A DNA stretch of 22,500 nt, taken from Symbiodinium natans. Its lineage: Eukaryota; Sar; Dinophyceae; Suessiales; Symbiodiniaceae. How positions within the stretch are numbered: position 1 is the stretch's first letter; every line of letters starts with the position of its first letter. Below the pieces are notes generated by a model. The model saw nothing but the letters and a program-made list of their open reading frames with translations, was not told where the DNA came from and did not search any database. The stretch covers positions 1 through 22,500 of the forward strand of contig CAJNDS010001170.1 in the NCBI GenBank assembly GCA_905221605.1. The letters run 5' to 3'. Below, one piece after another: positions 16,731 to 22,500 of the stretch. Position numbers and translations under genes: made by a program.

Positions 16731-17122
16731 CTCCCAGTGAGGATGAAGTGAAGGTCATCCTCGCTACCAGAGAAGCCACTCTTGCCAAACTCTGGTAGCA
16801 TCCCAAAGAGGATGATAAGCTGAGATTCATCCTCACTGCCAGAGAACACACCCCTGGCCGATTTCCTCTCACAATTTGCACTTAGTGCACCAGAAACCCT
16901 GAGGAACGTTTTGCCAGGAGGTTCATTCCTCTCATGAGGTACAACCTCTGGTAGCATCCCAAAGAGGATGGTAGCTTAGGAGGAGGTGTTTTTCCTCCTC
17001 CTGTACTATAGGGCCAAGAGGGCCATCAGACCATCAGATGTGCCGGTACAGAGGCACGGTTTTCACAACCCAAACACCAAGAAGGTGGATCGCATTTGTT
17101 CGCTCAACTCGGAAAAAAAAAA
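16726..17122 (+). other. LINE copy 1 3' UTR and poly(A) end
   Basis: It matches the 3' part of LINE copy 2 (19779-20250). It holds a shortened first unit (16726-16797) and a full 156-bp second unit (16798-16953) of a tandem repeat, each starting GCATCC, then a partial third unit and a shared tail ending ACTCGG plus ten A at 17113-17122. The A run marks the retrotransposon 3' end. Confidence 0.85.
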
Positions 17123-17743
17123 TCAAACCCCCCCCCCCCCCCCGGACCTTAGTGGGTGGCAGTTATGACATGATCGAGCTTCTTCTTGTTAAACCCTTTT
17201 TCCTTCCAATCGTCATCTGCTGCAAAGCTGGAAACAGACACTCAAGGCGGATGCATCTTGTCTGAGCACCTTGAGCAGATCTAGATTCGCCCTGTGATTG
17301 CCCTTTTCGCCATCGGATTCAGCCAGTTAGCAAGTTGCGCACCCTTTCCAAGAGAGCAAACGGACAATAAGGCAGCAAGGCATTATTGATTTTGTGTTCT
17401 AGCACTTCTGCTGGGTGGATTCGCAAAATAGAAAAGCCCAAAAAGTCTTTTGACTTCCAAACGCCAAACCCATTAGACAGGTCTGAAAAGAGCGTTGAGT
17501 GGCAAGGCAACCTTGCAGTGGTCATTGTAAAGGGTGTTGTGGTTTCGGCGTTTTTGACAGAGATTCGTGTGTGTCATGGAGTGTGATGTGTGTTATTGCA
17601 TCTGCTGTGTGGAAGTGCAGGTGGTTAAAGGTGTGTGGAAGTGGTAGGCAAGAAATCAATTCCAAAAGGTTGGAAAGCCAAAGTAACCTCCACAGTATTT
17701 GTTGGCGTGTTTACTGCTTTATGAAGAGAGAAGAGGATTTGTT
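17123..17743. other. Non-coding flank of LINE copy 1
   Basis: It begins TCAAA and a run of 16 C (17128-17143). After that I see no gene, motif or clear repeat. The open frames here are short and overlap on both strands without recognisable protein features. Confidence 0.5.
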
Positions 17744-18760
17744 CTAAATTCCACTCCCCTCGAATATTTTTTTGTTTTTTGTAATTCATTCTTCGAAAAC
17801 TCAGAGGAGAAGGGAGAAGGGAATTTATTCTAAATTCTACCTCCCTCGAATCTTCTTTTGTTTTTGGTCTTTCCTTATTCGAAAATCAGAGGAGCAGAGA
17901 CGAGACAGTTGTTGTTTCTAAAAGTAAAGAGCGGAGGGGTTGGGGGGGGGGGCGCAGCCCCCCCCATTTTGCCTGTTGTGACTTGAAAAGAGAAGAGAAG
18001 AGAGAAAGGACTTTCGTCTAAATTCCACCCTCAAATCTTGTTTTGTTTTTGTATTTCATTGTTCAAAACTCAGAGGAGATTGTTTTCGTTTGTAGAAGTA
18101 AAGAGCGGGGGGGTTGGGGGGGGCGCAGCCCCCCCCATTTACTTGTTGTAAAGTGGGACGGAGGGGAGAAGACAGAAGGAACTTTATTTTGAATTATATA
18201 GAGACGAGGCAGTTGGAGGAAGGCAGAAGAGAGAATGTAGAGTGGGAGGAAGGGAGAAGAGAGAAGGGAATGTGTTCTAAATTCCACCCCCCCTCGAATC
18301 TTTTTTGTTTTTTGTATCTCATTCTTCGAGAAATCAGAGGAGAAGAGAGAAGGGATTTTTTCTAAATTCCACCCCCCCTCGAATCTTGTTTTGTTTTTTT
18401 TTTATTCGAAAAATCAGAGAAGTAAAGACGAGACTGTTCGGTTTCTCGAAGCACTTCATTTTAAATCACAGACGAGGGAGCGGGAGGAAGGGAGAAGCGA
18501 GAATGTCGCGTGGGAGGCAGGGAGAAGAGACAAGGGAATGTATTCTAAATTCCACCCCCCGCGACCTTTTTTGTTGTTTGTATTTCCTTAAAATCAGAGG
18601 AGAAGAGAGAAGAGAATTTATTCTAAATTTCACCCCCCTCGAATATTCTTTTGTTTTTCGTATTTCATTCTTCGAAAACTCAGAAGAGAAAGGAGAAGGG
18701 AATGTATTTTAAATTCTACCCCCCTCGACTCTTTTTTGGGGGGGGCAGCCCCCCCCTCAA
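17744..18760. repeat. Degenerate ~85-bp minisatellite
   Basis: The unit has CTAAATTCCACCCCCCTCGAA, a T-rich stretch with TTTTGTTTTT, ATTCTTCGAAAA, then CAGAGGAGAAG-type purine runs. Unit starts lie at about 17744, 17830, 18018, 18277, 18362, 18545, 18623 and 18710. Most are 78-87 bp apart; the longer gaps are about two or three periods. Open frames across it reflect the repeat. Confidence 0.85.
17938..18140. repeat. Paired G-run/C-run hairpin segments within the minisatellite
   Basis: GGGGTTGGGGGGG, then GCGCAG or GGCGCAG, then CCCCCCC occurs at about 17936-17968 and again at about 18106-18139. A shorter GGGGGGGCAGCCCCCCC lies at about 18738-18757. Each can fold as a G:C hairpin around a GCGCAG or CAG centre. 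Homopolymer lengths may be unreliable. Confidence 0.7.
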
Positions 18761-18859
18761 TTGCACGTCAGAGAAGCACCGAACTAGTTTATCCACCTTT
18801 TCCTTTCTTGCTTTCATCGTTCGAAAGCAGAAGAGTAGAGGTTGGAGAGGGGTTTCAAA

Positions 18860-19080
18860 GAGCCTTAAAGGTGGCTTAAAGGTAGGAGCTTAAGGAGAGG
18901 CTTAGGGGGGGCTTAAGGGGGGGCTTACGGGAAAACTTAAGGGGAGGCTTGAAGCGGGTTTAAAGGGGTTGGCCCTTTGCCCTCTCCCCTTAAAGGGACC
19001 CCCTTTGCAGGGACCCCTTTGAGGGGCGGCTTCAGGAGGGGTTAAAGGCAGGCTTAAAGAGGGCTTAAGCCCGCCGGTTT
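18860..19080. repeat. GCTTAAGG-type simple repeat
   Basis: Short words such as GGCTTAAGGGGG, GGCTTAAAGG and GGGACCCCTTTG recur irregularly. A GGGACCCCTTTAA word also occurs at the first bases of the window. No gene is seen. Confidence 0.65.
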
Positions 19081-19096
19081 AGTCTGCGTTGAGCCA

Positions 19097-19146
19097 GGCT
19101 CGAACCTGGGTTGAACCTGGGTTGAACCTGGGTTGAACCCGGGTTG
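19097..19146. repeat. 11-bp satellite, left part (TTGAACCTGGG)
   Basis: Tandem TTGAACCTGGG units with small changes. The last bases, TTGAACCCGGGTTG (19133-19146), are repeated directly after the poly(A) of LINE copy 2. Confidence 0.85.
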
Positions 19147-19746
19147 TTCCTGGCGAGCAGGGCGGAAAAGGTCCTTACTGCCATTGGGGAAAATCAGCAC
19201 CCAGTGTATAAGGTCTTCCTGCAGGAAAAGCAGGCTCGCAAGAGCAACGAGGCCACCTCCAGGCCCTGCAAAAAGCGCATTGGCTCCAATATAGGGAGAG
19301 GCCACATCACCACCCAACAGGAATGGTTCCAGGCGCTGGTCCGGACCAAACCTGTGCATGCGTGGGAATGGGAAGGTCTCAACCTCCGGTGTGCTCAGTG
19401 TCAACTTAAACTCCTGCACACAAAGAACCGCAAAACCTTGGAAGCACTGGCAGCGCACCAATGCACACACCAAGGCAGAGTGACGGTTGAAGGGGTACAT
19501 GTTACACATGTTTTAAAACTGCTCGGGAACAGACAACTGTGGGTCTGCGAAGGTTGTGGTGGACAGTTGTCCTTGAAGACTAAAAATGTTTCGCAAAAAC
19601 TTTCAGTTGCGTGCAGTTTTAAAAAGGACCCCAGGTGCAAGGCGCAGTTTAAGCCCGAGCCAACCAATGCCATCCGCAGCCTCTTTCAGCAGGTGCAAGG
19701 GACAGCCCAAGTTGCAGCAAGCAGACCCCCTGTGCAAAATCCCTGA
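19147..19746 (+). pseudogene. LINE C-terminal Cys-rich domain, open frame in a truncated copy
   Basis: 199 codons of uninterrupted LINE-derived frame with no start codon of its own, so it is a fragment and not a complete gene. It contains CxxC motifs RCAQC (Cys codons at 19390 and 19399) and VCEGCGG (Cys codons at 19546 and 19555), an AHQCTHQ Cys/His motif between them, and ACSFKKDPRCKAQF after them. The pattern suggests one or two zinc-binding units at the end of the LINE protein, probably for binding RNA or DNA. It has a 57-bp in-frame segment (19258-19314) that copy 1 lacks. The intact frame implies this copy is younger than copy 1, or that copy 1 is a separate decayed lineage. Confidence 0.75.
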
Positions 19747-19778
19747 AGGCACCGGCAGCTGAAGCAACCTAGGAGGGT

Positions 19779-20110
19779 GCATCCTCCCAGTGAGGAAAGT
19801 GAAGGTCATCCTCGCTACCAGAGAAGCCACTCCTGACCGATCCCCTCTAACAGCCTGCGCCAGGTGCACCAGCGGCCTTGAGGGAACTTTTGTCAGGAGG
19901 TTCCTAACCTCTCATGAGGGGACCAGCCTATGGTAGCATCCCAAAGAGGATGATAAGCTGAGGTTCATCCTCGCTGCCAGAGAACACACCCCTGGCCGAT
20001 TTCCTCTCACGGTTTGCACCTAGTGCACCAGAAACCTTGAGGAATGTTTTGCCAGGAGGTTCAATCCTCTCATGAGGTACAACCTCTGGTAGCATCCCAA
20101 AGAGGATGGT
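19779..20110 (+). repeat. ~156-bp tandem repeats in the LINE 3' UTR
   Basis: Unit A (19779-19935, 157 bp) and unit B (19936-20091, 156 bp) both begin GCATCC and end near TGGTA. A partial third unit starts at 20092. Shared landmarks are GCCAGAGAA, CCGAT-CCTCT, GTGCACCAG and CTCTCATGAGG. In copy 1, unit A is cut to 72 bp. Confidence 0.85.
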
Positions 20111-20250
20111 AGCTTAGGAGGAGGTGTTTTCCTCCCCCTGTACTATAGGGCCAAGAGGGCCATCAGATGTGCCGGTACAGAGGCACGGTTTTCACAACCC
20201 AAACACCAAGAAGGTGGATCGCATTTGTTCGCTCAACTCGGAAAAAAAAA

Positions 20251-20423
20251 TTGAACCCGGGTTGAACCCAGGTTGAACCCAGGTCGAACCTGGATTCTGA
20301 CCCGGGTTCTGAACCTGGGTTGAACCCAGGTTGAACCTGGGTTGAACCTGGGTTGAACCCAGGTTCAACCTGGGTTGAACCCAGGTTGAACCCAGGTTGA
20401 AACCAGGTTCTCGATGTTGTTGT

Positions 20424-20463
<40 letters not shown>

Positions 20464-20515
20464 AGGGCCGGGAGTTCGAACCTGGGTTGAACCCAGGTTC
20501 GAACCCCCCCCCCCC
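20251..20515. repeat. 11-bp satellite, right part, with a C38 run
   Basis: TTGAACCTGGG/TTGAACCCAGG units continue, some in inverted order (AACCCAGG next to TTCAACCTGGG), so the array can form local hairpins. A run of 38 C lies at 20425-20462, and about 10 C occur near 20505-20515. The satellite is the pre-insertion target of LINE copy 2. Confidence 0.85.
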
Positions 20516-21510
20516 GAACCTTGCTCCTGCCACCGGGCGCCGCTTCCAGCAGGCCGCAATCTACAAGTCCGCTGTGGCTCTGACAGCACTGGGCAATGGA
20601 TGGTGCTGCAGATCAAGCATGGGGCACATCGTAGTTTTTTCGCCGCTCCTTCTTTTCGGAAGCCTGACAGGAAATCAGAGAGTGTAAGTAGGGCTAAGCA
20701 GAAGCCACTGCGTTGCTGGTCACCTTGCACGAAGGCAGTGCAGCCCATAGACCTTACCGTCGCCCTGCTGTTGTTTGATGATCAGCACAACCAGTTGGTG
20801 AATCAACATACACTGCCCAGAGTAGCCAGCTGGAGGTTCTCCCTGGCCAGCTTCACCCCCGCTTTGGGATGCACTGCTGCACATGCCCAAGAAGCGACAG
20901 CATGTAGCTCTTGGAGAACCAGGTACAAGACCTCGTGCTTAGAGGTGGCGTGACACATCTCGTTGCCCTTTTTGCCACGGTCCGGCGCTATTGTTTGTTT
21001 GTTTTAGCAATGCTGCTGGTAGCGTGGCAGGCGTATACAGATCAGCTGGAACGGCATTAAGGCCGCGTGTTTTTTCCCAAAGCTTCGTCACATAGTGGTA
21101 ATTCGGTCGAGATCCTTCCGCCGGCTGCTGTAATCCCCAATCATAAGCGTTGAAAGGAAGCTTGTAGGTATCCACCGCAGGGTTTTCCTCCGGCGCGTGC
21201 CGCCTTTGGAGAGCCCCTTGCGCCGCCTACCTTGGCCCTCTGCGGCTACGCCACAGGCCCCTTGGAAAGTTCGAAGCTTAGGTGCATGATTGGCGTTTTT
21301 CGAAGCTGCACACTACTGTGCAGCCAAAAGCCTTAATGGCACGGCATGTAGGAGTACCCATCCCAACTGGCTCGGCGTGGGGGGTCGATAGAAGGAGTTG
21401 ACGCAAGCCTGTCTGTTGCCTGTTGCCCCGCAATACAGCCGCCGCTGATCCGCCAACAGTTGTGAAGGAAGTTAGCATGAAGGTCAAAAAATCAGGTAAG
21501 CGTGCTGAAA
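20516..21510. other. Non-repetitive stretch with no recognised gene
   Basis: An open frame from the C run to about 20953 encodes a moderately complex sequence after its low-complexity start, but I recognise no domain and its start lies in the homopolymer. An AGTGTAAGTAGGG word at about 20677 resembles a splice donor, but no matching gene structure is visible. Other frames are short and conflicting. A host gene fragment cannot be excluded. Confidence 0.4.
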
Positions 21511-21690
21511 CTACTTGGGTATGTGCGTCTGGGCTTTCAATAATCGAACCGCAAGTTGTGTTGGCTGTTGCTTGGGGGTTGCTCCACTGGCAAACCACCA
21601 TGGGGTGCCCTGGGCTGGTCTTGCATCCGCTGTTCTTGCTGTCAAGTCCCCACTGGCTGACCACCATGGGGCGCACGCTGGCCTTTTCTC
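21511..21690. repeat. Duplicated segment, copy 1
   Basis: Shares CTACTTGGGTATGTG, GGGCTTCAATAAT-like, GCCGCAAGTTGTGTTGGCTG-like, CTGGTCTTGCATCCGCTG and GGGGCGC-GCTGGCC landmarks, in order, with 21817-22035. Inside it CCACTGG...ACCACCATGGGG occurs twice, 66 bp apart (21584 and 21650). Confidence 0.8.
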
Positions 21691-21816
21691 TTGCTGCGGG
21701 CCAGAGTAAGGGTTTGACTGCTGTCTGGTAGTCTTTCCCCTCGGAATCGGTAGCTGTTGCTGCTCGCAGGCTTCCTCTCTGGAAAACTAGGAGGCTGCTA
21801 ACTGCGGCCCCAGGTT

Positions 21817-22035
21817 CTACTTGGGTATGTGGCCGGACTGAGCACAGTTGTGCGCCTGGGTGTTGGGAACTTTGGGTCGGGCTTCAATAATAGAGCCGCA
21901 AGTTGTGTTGGCTGTTGCTCGGGGTTGCTCCACTGGCTGACCACCATGGGGTGCCCTGGGCTGGTCTTGCATCCGCTGTCCTTGCTGACAAGTCCCCACT
22001 GGCTGACCACCATGGGGCGCGTGCTGGCCTTGCCT
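21817..22035. repeat. Duplicated segment, copy 2
   Basis: Collinear with 21511-21690 but with about 40 extra bases near its start (about 21832-21872). It keeps the internal pair of CCACTGGCTGACCACCATGG units. The two copies lie about 310-340 bp apart. Frames crossing them on both strands differ in product, so I call no gene. Confidence 0.8.
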
Positions 22036-22500
22036 CTCCTCTGGGAAAGTTGGCCACTCTGTACCTTCCCTTTTCGCCACTGTGTGCCTGGTACCTGCCC
22101 GTGTTGGTCGGTAACTTCGCTGTCCTTCTTCGATTTACAGCTTTCCGTGCTGACCTTTAGTTGCACCAGCTTCATGATGGTGGTTTTGATGATCTGGCAA
22201 ACTCTCGCATTTTGCGATTCCCTCGCGTGCTCTGCGCTGCTTGATTACACCTGGATTTCTGCGACGACTTCGAGTACTGAGCGCGGGGGACACCTAGACG
22301 TTTGGCGCTTTTGGTTTTGGCGGGTTGCTGCGGGTTTTTGTGGTTGTGTTTGGTGGGGTTTTTGGTGTGTGCTTGCTTTGGTTTTCGCGCTTGCGACTGT
22401 TTCACCTCTAGTGTTGAGACCCACAAGGACGGCCTACTGCGCTGCTGATGTAGTAAAGAGGCCCAGGCGACGGTTCAAAAAAAATGGCACCGTCATGCGT
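22036..22500. other. Right end, no gene recognised
   Basis: A pyrimidine-rich stretch ending TTTACAG at about 22134-22140 looks like a possible splice acceptor but is unsupported. About 22300-22380 is G/T-rich (GGTTTTTGTGG-like). I see no coding signal I can defend. Confidence 0.4.

Larger units (their letters stand above)
453..17122 (+). mobile_element. LINE copy 1 (non-LTR retrotransposon), decayed and split by two insertions
   Basis: The LINE is in three pieces: about 453-1726 (end of the endonuclease-side region, linker, first half of the reverse transcriptase), 4791-6804 (second half of the reverse transcriptase and C-terminal Cys region) and 16726-17122 (3' UTR ending in ten A). The composite element (1727-4790) and the copia element (6805-16725) fill the gaps. 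From 6220 to the poly(A), the joined pieces run parallel to LINE copy 2 at 19147-20250, which lacks both insertions. The endonuclease body is not recognisable, so this copy is 5'-truncated or decayed there. Several frameshifts make it inactive. Family membership is judged from motifs; the exact 5' end is uncertain. Confidence 0.8.
19147..20250 (+). mobile_element. LINE copy 2, 5'-truncated, with poly(A) and 14-bp target duplication
   Basis: From TTCCTGGCGAGCAG it runs collinear with LINE copy 1 (6221 onward) to the shared 3' end with nine A (20242-20250). It is flanked by TTGAACCCGGGTTG at 19133-19146 and 20251-20264. Abrupt 5' truncation, a poly(A) tail and a target duplication are the marks of target-primed reverse transcription. 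The duplication lies in an 11-bp satellite, so its exact length is uncertain. This copy has no copia insertion and shows the empty GCATC site at 19779-19783. Confidence 0.9.

Noticed and set aside
18063-18712. Several short open frames on both strands
   Set aside because: They cross the ~85-bp minisatellite and repeat the same peptide patterns; no gene is supported.
20495-20512. GGTTCGAACCC-like word resembling a tRNA T-arm
   Set aside because: It lies in the 11-bp satellite and there is no acceptor stem, D-arm or anticodon arm around it.
1-22500. CRISPR array or prokaryotic operon
   Set aside because: No regular repeat-spacer structure, no bacterial gene spacing, and all recognisable coding sequence is eukaryotic retroelement.

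Overview
The window looks like repeat-rich nuclear DNA of a dinoflagellate, most like Symbiodiniaceae or a relative. This is inferred from three things. The decayed LINE reverse transcriptase has the divergent motifs I associate with LINEs in those genomes (FYDSV, GILAGCP, TWVDD). The Ty1/copia polyprotein is very long, with a Q-rich Gag and a Lys/Gly-rich tail. Both copies of its LTR carry a 12-nt match to the 3' end of the dinoflagellate spliced leader. I see no ordinary host gene, tRNA, rRNA or CRISPR array. Almost everything recognisable is a mobile element, often nested in another.

Layout. 1-452: a GC-rich AGGCCTCG repeat and a 65-bp end fragment of the composite element found further on. 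About 453-17122: LINE copy 1, a decayed non-LTR retrotransposon on the + strand, split by two insertions. The first (1727-4790) is a composite with two nearly identical ~1.31-kb direct repeats around a 447-bp middle. It has short inverted-repeat ends, sits between TA dinucleotides, and breaks the reverse transcriptase just after its first catalytic motif. The second (6805-16725) is a nearly intact Ty1/copia retrotransposon with ~98% identical 382/381-bp LTRs, an adjacent primer binding site, GCATC target duplications and one open frame of about 2,600 codons. It sits at the start of the LINE 3' UTR, which continues after it and ends in a poly(A) run at 17122.

17123-19090 is non-coding: a degenerate ~85-bp minisatellite, G/C homopolymer hairpins and GCTTAAGG-type repeats. 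19147-20250 is LINE copy 2, a 5'-truncated copy inserted in an 11-bp satellite with a 14-bp target duplication. It also shows the empty site for the copia insertion in copy 1. 20251-20515 is more of the 11-bp satellite with a 38-base C run. 20516-22500 holds no gene I recognise, but has a duplicated segment (21511-21690 and 21817-22035).

How the parts relate. Nesting gives a relative order: LINE copy 1 came first, then the composite and the copia element inserted into it. The copia element is young (LTRs ~2% diverged, pol frame intact), but an 8-bp tandem duplication separates the probable Gag start codon from the rest of the frame. The least explained items are the ~675-residue extension after RNase H in the copia polyprotein and the structure of the composite element.
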